From Pinus tabuliformis (taxonomy: Eukaryota; Streptophyta; Pinopsida; Pinales; Pinaceae): a stretch of DNA of 64,000 nucleotides. The translations under genes and the position numbers were made by a program. Location: the NCBI GenBank assembly GCA_031772625.1, contig CM062813.1:693604420-693668419 (forward strand), given 5' to 3'. Position 1 is the first letter of the stretch; every line of letters starts with the position of its first letter. A model generated the notes under the pieces. It worked only from the letters and a program-made list of their open reading frames with translations, did not search any database and was not told where the DNA came from. This document shows, one piece after another, positions 12,293 through 21,740 of the stretch.

Positions 12293-12819
12293 TGTAGGTT
12301 TTAACCCTGTACAGAAATTACCTGCATACGAATTCTTAAACAAAGAAAATAAACAATGCGAGAGCATAACCCATAAAACAGATATGCACAGAGATTTTTC
12401 CCTGGATCCCAAAACCGGGACTACTAGCTTGATTTTTCATTATATTCCTTTCAATGTTACAATACATATTTATACATGCTGAAGCATCCAATACCATGGA
12501 CCGAAAAACCATCGCGTCCAATACCATGGACCGAAAAACCATCGCGTCCAATACCATGTGCAAAAATTATGCACAAAACCATAGGTAGGTTCGCCCAACC
12601 TAATATAGGGTCCAAAAAAGTTTTTCCCGGGGCGCTGCCCCGGACCCCGTAGAGGGGGGCTACCCGCCCCCCTCAAACCCCCCGAACAGGGGGGGCTGCC
12701 ACCCCCCCTGTGACCCCCCCGCTACGCAATCGGCGCAACGAAGGGGGGCTACCGCCCCCCTCTAACCCCCCGTTTAACTACGTGGGTTAGTCGTGGAAAG
12801 AATATAACACAACCCAACA
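12293..12819 (-). repeat. 3' LTR of copia element, with two 30-bp repeat units
   Basis: 527 bp. It holds two tandem copies of a 30-bp unit (12,487-12,516 and 12,517-12,546; unit starts TCCAATACCATGG) plus a partial third, whereas the other LTR has one. A very GC-rich block, 12,626-12,772, has many runs of 5-7 C on the plus strand, which are G on the element's sense strand. Confidence 0.9.
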
Positions 12820-12868
12820 ATCTCCCACTTGTTGTTTTCTTTCCACAGGGGGCCACAGGAGAGCTTAG

Positions 12869-15800
12869 TCATTTTTCCAGCCCTGAAACACCCATTGTTT
12901 CTCTACACCAAGAGAACTTCTCAGAGCTCACAGATTTTGTCAATGCATCTGCAGTATTCTTCAAAGTGTCCACCTTTACCAGCAACACCTTTTTGTCTTC
13001 TATCATATCCCTCACAAAGTGATACTGAACATCAATGTGCTTTGTCTTTGAATGATAAGTAGGGTTCTTTGCCAAGAAAATTGCACTTTGGCTGTCACAG
13101 TCTATTCTTATAGCTCCCTGTACTAACCCCATACTTGAACACAATCTCTGCAACCAAACTGCTTCCTTGCTTGCATGAGTGGCTGCCATGTATTCTGCCT
13201 CTGTAGTTGATAGTGCCACTACAGATTGTTTCTTACTCATCCAACTGACTGCACCTCCAAATAGGTTAAACACATACCCACTTGTAGATCTTCTCTGATC
13301 CAGATCTCCAGCCCAGTCTGCATCAACAAAACCATGAATATCCAACACTCTATCCAATCCTGGTCTTCCTTGGTAGCACAAACCATAATCACTAGTGCCA
13401 CGCAAATACCTGAAAACCCGCTTCACTGCTGTCCAGTGCTCCTTCCCAGGTTTTGACATAAACCTGCTTAATACTCCCACTGCATGTGCAATGTCTAGTC
13501 TAGTACAGACCATTGCATACATCAGGCTACCGACTGCACTTGCATATGGAACACGGGACATGTCCTCTTCCTCTTCTTGTGTCTTGGGACACTGTTCAGC
13601 AGATAACCTCACACCTACAGGAATAGGAACCTTCACCGGTTTACTATCCTGCATATTAAACCTCTGCAGTATTGTCTCGACATACTTCCTCTGGTTTAAC
13701 CAGAGCTTCCTCTTTGCCCGATCTCTTTTAATTTCCATGCCCAAAATATAGTTTGCAGCACCAAGATCTTTCATGTCAAATTTGGAGGACAATTGGGTCT
13801 TCAAATCCTGGATAATTTCTTTGTCATTTCCAACCAGCAACATATCATCCACATATAAGACCAGATAAATAACACGGTCACCAATTAATTTAAAATACAC
13901 ACAATGATCTGCTTTGCTTCTGGTGAAGCCAAGTCCCCGTATAAATGTATCAAATTTCTGATACCACATCCTTGGTGACTGTTTTAACCCATACAGAGAC
14001 TTCTTTAACTTGCATACCAGTTCTTTCTTACCCTTCACCGCAAAGCCTTCAGGTTGCTTCATGTAGATTTCCTCTTCCAAATCCCCGTGAAGAAATGCTG
14101 TCTTCACATCCATCTGTTCTACCTCAAAATCAAAAGCAGCAACAACAGATAAAAGTAATCTAATAGAAGCTACCTTGGCAACATGAGAAAAAATATCACC
14201 AAAATCAATTCTCGGCACCTGGGAATAACCTTTTGCTACCAACCGAGCTTTGTATTTCTCCACCTTTCCTTCTGCATTAGTCTTCTTCTTGAACACCCAT
14301 TTGCTGCCAATGGGTTTCCTTCTAGCCGGCAACTCTACCAGATCCCAAGCCTCATTTTTGTGCAAAGATGCCATTTCATCAACCATGGCCTCTTTCCAGA
14401 GTTTTCCATCCTCTGAATCCACTGCTTCCTTCACAGTTCTGGGATCATCACCAGTAAAAGACAAAGCAAAATTTGAACTGAAACCAGATGGACTATACCT
14501 TTCTGGCTGCCTTCTTTCTCGACCTGATCTTCTCACAACCGAAGTTAGTAGCTCTTCATCTTCTGATTCCTCCTCTGCTGCAGAGTCTGATTCTTCCTCC
14601 TTTGGCTCAAACTCTATCTTCTCAGGTTCCTTTGGTTGGACTTCATGTTGAATAACATCTTTTACCTCTCTGAACACCACATCTCGGCTGTACACAACCT
14701 TCCGTGTGACTGGGTTCCAAAGCTTATAACCCTTTAAACCATCCTTATACCCAATAAAGATGCACTTTTCAGATTTACTATCCAACTTGGTTCGTTTCTC
14801 CTTTGGAACATGTACATATGCATCACATCCAAATACCCTCAGATGTGAAAGAGAGGGTTTCTTACCAGTCCATACTTCTTGTGGAGTCTTATCCTCCAAC
14901 GCTGATGAGGGTGATCTGTTGATCAGGTAACGTGCAGTATCCACCGCCTCTGCCCAGAATTCCTGTCCTAACCCAACACCACTGAGCATGCTTCTTGCCC
15001 TTTCCATCAACGTCTTGTTCATTCTTTCTGCGACTCCATTTTGTTGAGGTGTATATGGAGTAGTCTTCTGCCGTGCTATACCACACTTCTTACAAAATTC
15101 TTCAAATTCCTTGCTGCAAAATTCTCCACCATTATCTGTCCTCAGCACCTTTATCTTCTTCTCTGTCTGATTTTCCACCAGAGCCTTAAATTCTTTAAAC
15201 CTGTCAAAGACTTCAGATTTCTTCTTAAGGAAATATATCCATGTATTCCTTGAGAAGTCATCTATGAATGATACATAGTACACAGACTTACCCAGTGATG
15301 GAACCTTCGCAGGTCCAAACACATCACTGTGCACAAGCTCTAATATCTGTTTCGTCCTCTTACCACCAGAGGAGAAACTCACTCGATTCTGCTTCCCATA
15401 CACACAATTTTCACAGAAATCAAAATCCAGAGAGCTATCATTCATACCTTCTACCATACCTTTACCATGAAGTATTCGAAGGCCCTTCTCTCCAATATGT
15501 CCAAGCCTTTGATGCCACAACATGGTCTTCTCTCCAGAGACCACTAGATTTTCTACTCCATTTTCAGGAACCATAGAACTATTGCACCCATCAACAACAG
15601 TGCTACCTTGCAGTTTGTACAGAGTTCCAATCCGAACTCCCCGCATCAATATCAGTGCTCCTCGAACCATCTTGCAGGTATCTTTCTCGAACACCGTCTT
15701 TACACCTGCATCATCCAACTTGCTTACAAAAATCAGATTTCTGGCCAATGCAAGAATATGTAGAACACCCGGAAGTGTTCTAACCCTTCCACCTTGCAAC

Positions 15801-16804
15801 TTCAACTTTACTTTTCCCCGACCAATGATTCTAGCCTTCCTATCATCTCCCAAGAAGACATCACCACCATCGTATTTCTCATACTTGCAGAACCACTCTC
15901 TATGGGGAGTGAAGTGAAAGGATGCACCTGAGTCAATCAACCATACCTCATGATCTACATGTGTACTTGAAGAAGCCAAGTACACATCCCCACCTTCATC
16001 TGAGGTGGTTTTCGCCTCTGCAGAAGGAGCATCATCAGATCCCTTTCCTTTATCAGGAGCTTTAGATTTACAATCCCTTCTGAAGTGTCCTTCCTTTCCG
16101 CATTTCCAGCACACCACCTTTGTAGGTTTTCCTGGAGATTTAGATCTCCCTCTAGATTTAGATCTCCCACTCGATGACTTATTTTTGTTTCTGTTCTGGG
16201 ACCGTCCTCGTACAGACAAGGCATCACCATTCTGGTTGTCCATATTCTTCCGTCTCATCTCCTCCGTCAGCAAGGCTGAGACTATTTCATCAAACTGCAA
16301 AGCAGTTGCATTGCTACCTATTGCAATAACCAGACTATCCCACGAATCTGGTAGAGAACACAATAGACTGATGCACTTATCTTCATCTGAAATTTTAATA
16401 TCAACAGATAATAACTGACTTACCACAGTATTAAATGCATTCAGATGCTCTATCACCGAGTCTCCATCTTTCATCCTCAGGTTATACAGCTTTTTCCGCA
16501 GGAACAATTTATTCACCAGAGACTTAGATTGGTACAAAGTCCCTAACTTGACCCACAAAGCCTTCGCCGTAGCTTCCCCTGATACATTCAACAATACTGA
16601 ATCTGAGACACACAATCGTATTGTGCTCTTTGCCTTCCGATCCAACTTCTTCCATTCTTCATCGGTCACTCCCGTTGGTTTAGTACCCGGATCTACCGCG
16701 ATCCACTGATCTTTATCGACCAACAGATCCTCCATCTTGAGTTTCCACAACTCAAAACTCTGACCATTGAACTTCTCAATCTCGATCTTTCCACTGCTCG
16801 CCAT
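12869..16804 (-). CDS. Copia Gag-Pol polyprotein, 1311 aa, open
   Basis: Single open frame from ATG at 16,804. Residues 1-200 form a copia Gag (UBN2-type). A CCHC knuckle, CWKCGKEGHFRRDC, lies at 232-245. Aspartic protease motif DSGAS is at 291-295. The integrase zinc-binding start HQRLGH is at 431, and the catalytic triad is D494, D557 and E593. Reverse transcriptase spans about 815-1065 with YVDDM at 984-988. RNase H starts near 1155 (DADWAGD) and runs to the end. The order GAG-PR-IN-RT-RH is diagnostic of Ty1/copia and the sequence is closest to Tork/Tnt1-type elements by recall. In this family one polyprotein is cut by its own protease and supports reverse transcription inside cytoplasmic particles. 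It looks whole; whether it is expressed is unknown. Confidence 0.95.
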   Translation of the reverse strand: MASSGKIEIEKFNGQSFELWKLKMEDLLVDKDQWIAVDPGTKPTGVTDEEWKKLDRKAKSTIRLCVSDSVLLNVSGEATAKALWVKLGTLYQSKSLVNKLFLRKKLYNLRMKDGDSVIEHLNAFNTVVSQLLSVDIKISDEDKCISLLCSLPDSWDSLVIAIGSNATALQFDEIVSALLTEEMRRKNMDNQNGDALSVRGRSQNRNKNKSSSGRSKSRGRSKSPGKPTKVVCWKCGKEGHFRRDCKSKAPDKGKGSDDAPSAEAKTTSDEGGDVYLASSSTHVDHEVWLIDSGASFHFTPHREWFCKYEKYDGGDVFLGDDRKARIIGRGKVKLKLQGGRVRTLPGVLHILALARNLIFVSKLDDAGVKTVFEKDTCKMVRGALILMRGVRIGTLYKLQGSTVVDGCNSSMVPENGVENLVVSGEKTMLWHQRLGHIGEKGLRILHGKGMVEGMNDSSLDFDFCENCVYGKQNRVSFSSGGKRTKQILELVHSDVFGPAKVPSLGKSVYYVSFIDDFSRNTWIYFLKKKSEVFDRFKEFKALVENQTEKKIKVLRTDNGGEFCSKEFEEFCKKCGIARQKTTPYTPQQNGVAERMNKTLMERARSMLSGVGLGQEFWAEAVDTARYLINRSPSSALEDKTPQEVWTGKKPSLSHLRVFGCDAYVHVPKEKRTKLDSKSEKCIFIGYKDGLKGYKLWNPVTRKVVYSRDVVFREVKDVIQHEVQPKEPEKIEFEPKEEESDSAAEEESEDEELLTSVVRRSGRERRQPERYSPSGFSSNFALSFTGDDPRTVKEAVDSEDGKLWKEAMVDEMASLHKNEAWDLVELPARRKPIGSKWVFKKKTNAEGKVEKYKARLVAKGYSQVPRIDFGDIFSHVAKVASIRLLLSVVAAFDFEVEQMDVKTAFLHGDLEEEIYMKQPEGFAVKGKKELVCKLKKSLYGLKQSPRMWYQKFDTFIRGLGFTRSKADHCVYFKLIGDRVIYLVLYVDDMLLVGNDKEIIQDLKTQLSSKFDMKDLGAANYILGMEIKRDRAKRKLWLNQRKYVETILQRFNMQDSKPVKVPIPVGVRLSAEQCPKTQEEEEDMSRVPYASAVGSLMYAMVCTRLDIAHAVGVLSRFMSKPGKEHWTAVKRVFRYLRGTSDYGLCYQGRPGLDRVLDIHGFVDADWAGDLDQRRSTSGYVFNLFGGAVSWMSKKQSVVALSTTEAEYMAATHASKEAVWLQRLCSSMGLVQGAIRIDCDSQSAIFLAKNPTYHSKTKHIDVQYHFVRDMIEDKKVLLVKVDTLKNTADALTKSVSSEKFSWCRETMGVSGLEK

Positions 16805-16910
16805 CTTCTTTCACCACCAGAATCGATCTCGTAGATCTCCCACTGAACAGGGTCTACCACAGGCCCGAGCAAAACCCCTCAGCAACAAAGGCGTCCCCTT
16901 GAAGCCAAAA

Positions 16911-16924
16911 CAACTCTGATACCA
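16911..16924 (-). other. Primer-binding site, initiator Met tRNA type
   Basis: The minus strand reads TGGTATCAGAGTTG two bases inside the 5' LTR. It is complementary to the 3' end of plant initiator Met tRNA and primes minus-strand DNA synthesis. Confidence 0.85.
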
Positions 16925-16926
16925 AA

Positions 16927-17422
16927 TGTAGGTTTTAACCCTGTACAGAAATTACCTGCATACGAATTCTTAAACAAAGAAAATAAATAATGCGAGAGCA
17001 TAACCCATAAAACACATATGCACAGAGATTTTTCCCTGGATCCCAAAACCGGGACTACCAGCTTGATTTTTCATTATATTCCTTTCAATGTTACAATACA
17101 TATTTATACATGCCGAAGCATCCAATACCATGGACCGAAAAACCATCGCGTCCAATACCATGTGCAAAAATTATGCACAAAACCATAGGTAGGTTCGCCC
17201 AACCTAATATAGGGTCCAAATTTTTTTTTCCCGGGGCGCTGCCCCGGACCCCGTAGAGGGGGGCTACCCGCCCCCCTCAAACCCCCCAGATAGGGGGGGC
17301 TGCCGCCCCCCCTGTGACCCCCCCACTGCACAATCAGCGCAACGAAGGGGGACTACCGCCCCCCTCTAAGCCCCGTTTAACTACGTAGGTTAGTCATGGA
17401 AAGAATATAACACAACCCAACA
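16927..17422 (-). repeat. 5' LTR of copia element
   Basis: A 496-bp partner of 12,293-12,819. It has the same GC-rich block (17,230-17,375) and a single copy of the 30-bp unit. Confidence 0.9.
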
Positions 17423-19465
17423 CACTCGTCCTAGGACTCCACCGGAGTTGGGGCTTTCGTACTGGACCCTGACATCTCACTTCTCTTCATGTCCTGTAAA
17501 CTTTACTCTATCCTGCTTAGAGCTAAATTGTTTCAGTATACTTGTATCTGAACTGCTGCTATCTCCCTATGGAGATCCTTCTTGATGGGCTCCTTTGTTT
17601 CGACATCCTCTTGTACCTCCTGTTCCTTGTTTAATGCCATTGCTTAGGCTAATATGTTCTTAATAACCCAACATTGTTGGATTGTTTTTCGGAAGAGAGT
17701 ATGTCGGCCACATGTGTTCCCCGGGTCTTATACCATGGCTTCCCACTCTTCTGTCTCTATGTCCTGATTGGTTATACTGTCATTCAGTTCCCTCTCCCAC
17801 TTGACTATTTAAGCTCTTACCTCTGGCGATTTTCTAGCCATGTATGCACTGATGCTCCTTTCCAGTCTTTCTGTGTCGTTTTCTTTGGCCTCTACTGGAG
17901 GTGGCTTCCCCCCCCGGGGTCCTTTTCCCTGCCTTTCCAGTTCCTCTGTTGCCTCGTTTAACCGTCTCTTTTCCTTCTTTAGCAATGCTGTCTTTGTTCC
18001 AGCTGCGATTTTCTTCACCCAAACCATTCTCCACTGTAGGTTTGCTTACTAAAGCGCGATGATAGGTCCGGACCTCCAAGCTGTGTTGCACCCTAGTTAT
18101 TATAATACCTAAAACAATAACACAAGAGATTTCATCAGTCTGGATGCATACACACAAATTTGTCATACTTTTCATTGCTCTAGACTTGGCCACTCGCCCT
18201 AGTCTTGGCAACTTGGTTTTTCCCTCCTTCTCCCTCAGTTTCCCCCTGATTACGCTTGAAATAATAGGCTTCGGTCTCTTAGTTCTTCTCCTTTCTGTTT
18301 CATCCCTCCCTAGAAACCCATATTGTGCGGGTCATCCTTTGTGGTCCTACAGGAGTCCCTAATTTGGGTTCCCTTATCCATATTTTGGAGTTCAATTGAG
18401 TTTCCTATCCCGGCCTCTCTCCTCTCAAGTATCCCCGCTCGATTTTTTCCCCTGGTTATCCCCTGGGTCCTGCTCTGGATATTTCAGTTTGGGTTCGTCT
18501 CTAGCCTAGATAGCCATAGCCTTGCTTCTTTGTCCATTGTGATACCCACCTCTCTGTCTCTTCTACATGTTTTTTCCTTTCCATGCCTTAGGTGCCACCT
18601 GGTCGGAACTTCAATCTTCCTGCACTCTCCATTAATGGAATCCCCATTGTCTTCCCGTCTTACCTTGTTCCCTCTCTGCTCGTCTTCCCAAGGATACACT
18701 TTAACTTTACCATATCTCCTTGCTCCATTATCATTCTAGGCCAGGTTAGAGTCCCAGGAACCCTAGGTCTCGACTCGTGCCGAGTCATGGCTTCCCCCAT
18801 CCACCTCCCTGAATTCCTTTGAATTAATCATGACTTCAATTCTATCAGGTAAGGCGATCGAGGTAACATACCAATGATTTTTGTTAACCAACATGCGTCC
18901 ACTAGCTGCGTCCACCACCTTTCTCGTTTCGTTCCTTCGCCTTCTTCCTTTAATTGTAGCTATTTCCTCTCTCGTCTACCTTTGCCTCTTTTTTTTTTTT
19001 CCATCTTCCCCAACTTTCTTCCATATAGCCTCCCACGTGCCCTCTTCTTCCTCCCGCCACCCATTCTTTCATTCCTTTTCCTCAGAATGATGAACCTCTG
19101 ACCCTTCCATCACTGTCTCTCATTACTTCCCTCGTGCCTTCGGCTGCTCCTGCGGTGGGTTTCTTTCTGCTCTCATGCCACTTTCCAACTTTGTTTTGTC
19201 CGCCCTCTTGCTTGCCTCCATGCCTTCGGTGCTCCCTTCCATCCTCAGCCACACCTGTCCTCGCTCGGTACCTTCCTCTTCCCTACTATGTCCTACTTGC
19301 TGCCTTTCTTTCTATCTCGTCCTCCCACATCCCGAAGTCCCCTCTGTCCTTGGACCCAGGTGGTTGGTTTTTGATGCCTCCACCTCCCATCCCCTTTGGC
19401 CCACCTCGTCTTCCCTATCGCACCCCGATCGGGGGTTAGTTACTCAAAAATTTGATTAAAGCACA

Positions 19466-20769
19466 TGAGTAAATAAAAATAAATAATAGATCTAAGAAAC
19501 TAATAAATCGTATAGCTGATCTAAGTAACAACCATTCTCATATTAAACAAAAATGCAGAGCATGGAACAATTGAGATAATTTTTCCATTTGATGAATAAT
19601 ATTTATTTAACAAATAAAAGTATCTGCAAATACAATCTCAAACCTTGCTTCCTTGATTTGTTTTACAATGGATCTCCTCAATAATCCTTTCAAGAATAAG
19701 AGTTCTACCAATGGAGAAAATAGTTGCAATAGTGCAAGTTCTACCTCAAAAACAAGGACCGGATCTCGAAAAGAAAATCCACAAACACTCAAATCCGAGT
19801 ATTCCTCTCCTCCTACAAATAAATCTTTCTTTACATAAGTGCTCAGAGTTTTAAAATTGCAAAAAAGAGGAACCTCTTCCTCATTCTCAAAACCGATATT
19901 TATAATTTACGAAAAATATGAAAGAGGAAGAGTTGTTGGAAGACAGATTCGATTTCTTATTTTAAAGTTGTAAATTTCCCTTTTTCTTTTCTGGTATCCC
20001 AATCTCATTATTCAATATCTCTTTGTCTCATCCTCTTCAACAAGCTTTGCAAAACACCAATCAAAATTAAAATGAAAATAAATGAAAATTGCACATCAAA
20101 TATAAAAATACCAAATTGAGAAAACTAACTCCCAAAATAAAATCTAATTAAATAAATCAAATAAAAATAAATGTATGCTTTTGATTGATCTTTGTAATGA
20201 TTTCTTTGGCCCAGGAAAATATGTCTGAATGAATTTGCAACAAAAATGTCTTTGGAACAATAGAATTCCAAAAAACAAAACTCAGAAAATTGGGTTTTTA
20301 TTGTAAATTCAGAACTCCAACTTTTTCTAAATTTTAGGCATAGTAAATGTTCATATTTGCTTGATTTAATGCCTTTTGATTGTTCTTCATTAACTTCTTA
20401 ACGAGTCATCCTAAGCCTCATTTAGTCAAGAAAATCTTGAGATAGAGTCAAGGTATGAGTTCTAAAATAAGCAAAGTGTTGGAAAATGCATTTATGGGCA
20501 TTCTAATGAATAATTGTTTTAAATGTTATTTTAAAAATTACTAATATAATATTTCTAAAAATAAATTAGAATAAAATTTAATAAAATCCAAAAATAAAAT
20601 GTATTTTTTTTTTAAAGTTCAATTCGTGAGACATGTAAGGAATTGAACTTCTAATTACTTGAATACACAAGGGTTTACCAATATGCTTGTTGCTCACTTT
20701 ACTACATATAAATATAAAATTAAAATATATAAAAATAATAAATTAAAATAAATTTTAATAAATTAAATG
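19466..20769. other. AT-rich stretch, nothing recognised
   Basis: Low-complexity AT-rich DNA. A 61-residue Ser/Asn/Lys-rich frame at 19,653-19,838 has no recognisable motif and is probably chance. Confidence 0.5.
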
Positions 20770-21740
20770 TTTAAAAAAATAATAAAGTAAATGACAAAAC
20801 ATGGAGTTTTAACCCAAAAAAAAGGAAGGTATGAAGTCATAAGCTCTCATTTGGATGAATGAATGGGAGAAAGGAGAGGAGGAGCTTGGGCTCACATGGA
20901 GTGGGTCCTCTTTAGAACACAGGTTTAAAAAAAAAAAAAAAAGTAAAAGCCCTCCCAGATCATTTTTAATACGGACTCCTCCACTATGTCATCCAGGGGG
21001 TGAACCTAGAGACTTCTCATATATCATTTTGTTCGACACTTCTAGGGAGCCGGGTCCAGGATTGTGTAATAAAATTTATTATTATTTTTAAAATTTTATT
21101 TATAACATACATATTATATAGTATATACAATAAAATTTGTTTTAATATAAAGTTTTTATCACATAGTTATAATATAATATATATACAGGTTTTCTACTGT
21201 GGTTCTGTAGATTAGTAAGAAAAAATTAAATAATAAATAAATGGATAAATAATTAATAATTAATTAAATAATAATAAATATTTACAAATTAATTAAATAA
21301 TTTACCATTAATTTAATTAATTCAGATTAATTACATAAATTGTTTAAATAATAATATTTACATATATAAAATAGTTTAATTTATAAAATAAAGTAAAATA
21401 CAATTTTACACATTTAATTTTAGATGGTGAAAATCAATCAAACTTTGAACAAGTATCATTTTCAAATCGTAAGTTTAAATTCAATGAAATTTGACTCGTT
21501 GGGAAGCTGGCGAGAAACTGCGTGCAATGAAGTGATCAAAATGAAAAACTGAGAAAAATAAAAATCACACAAATAAAGCATCAAAGAAGTGATCAAAGTG
21601 GAAAACCGAGAAAAGCGAAAATCACACAAATAAAGCATCAAAGAAGTGATTTTAACCAAAATCTACTTGAAGGGTCCCTATATTTTTCATGAAAAATTTA
21701 TGGGGGTGTTGTGGCCACAACAATTGACAACACATGGGGA
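20770..21740. repeat. Dispersed repeat 2, copy A
   Basis: Aligns in the same orientation with 46,790-48,060. Shared blocks include GAGAGGAGGAGC, TATGTCATCC, ACACTTCT, GAAAATCAATCAAA, TTGGGAAGCTG, AAGAAGTGATTTT and TATTTTTCATGAAAA. The copies differ by many substitutions and length changes in AT-rich runs. This copy lacks the 5S-like insertion seen in the other and ends near a palindrome, GTTGTGGCCACAAC. Element type is unknown and no coding sequence is seen. Confidence 0.75.

Larger units (their letters stand above)
12293..17422 (-). mobile_element. Ty1/copia LTR retrotransposon, looks whole (Tork/Tnt1-like)
   Basis: Complete copia element of 5130 bp on the minus strand. The LTRs are 12,293-12,819 (527 bp, the 3' LTR in element sense) and 16,927-17,422 (496 bp, the 5' LTR). 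Both have TGT...ACA ends and are flanked by a perfect CACTC duplication (12,288-12,292 and 17,423-17,427). The primer-binding site TGGTATCAGAGTTG lies at 16,911-16,924 and a purine tract, CAAGTGGGAGA, abuts the 3' LTR. One long open frame encodes the polyprotein. The LTRs differ by about 3-4% plus one extra 30-bp unit, so it is moderately old although its coding frame is open. Confidence 0.95.
12230..19465 (-). mobile_element. Poly(A)-tailed retroposon (LINE-like), split by a copia element
   Basis: Read on the minus strand, the sequence at about 12,292-12,230 ends with an AATAAA signal, then about 16 bases, then ten A residues. This is the 3' end of a reverse-transcribed poly(A) RNA. The flank is cut by the copia element at CACTC and resumes at 17,428, continuing to about 19,465. 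There TGAGTAAATA repeats the start of the 16-mer before the T-run (13 of 16 matching), a plausible target-site duplication. Without the insertion it is about 2.1 kb. The sense strand is markedly purine-rich and carries short reading frames (72 residues at 18,027-17,809; 36 residues starting near 17,638), but no reverse transcriptase or endonuclease. A non-autonomous LINE or a retrocopy of a host transcript are both possible. Confidence 0.5.

Noticed and set aside
12626-12772. Organellar or bacterial GC-rich insertion
   Set aside because: The block lies inside both LTRs of the copia element, so it belongs to the element.
13395-16418. Plus-strand frames opposite the copia polyprotein
   Set aside because: Antisense shadows of the intact minus-strand frame.
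17674-19459. Many plus-strand Ser/Leu/Pro-rich frames
   Set aside because: They arise from the C/T-rich complement of the minus-strand retroposon.
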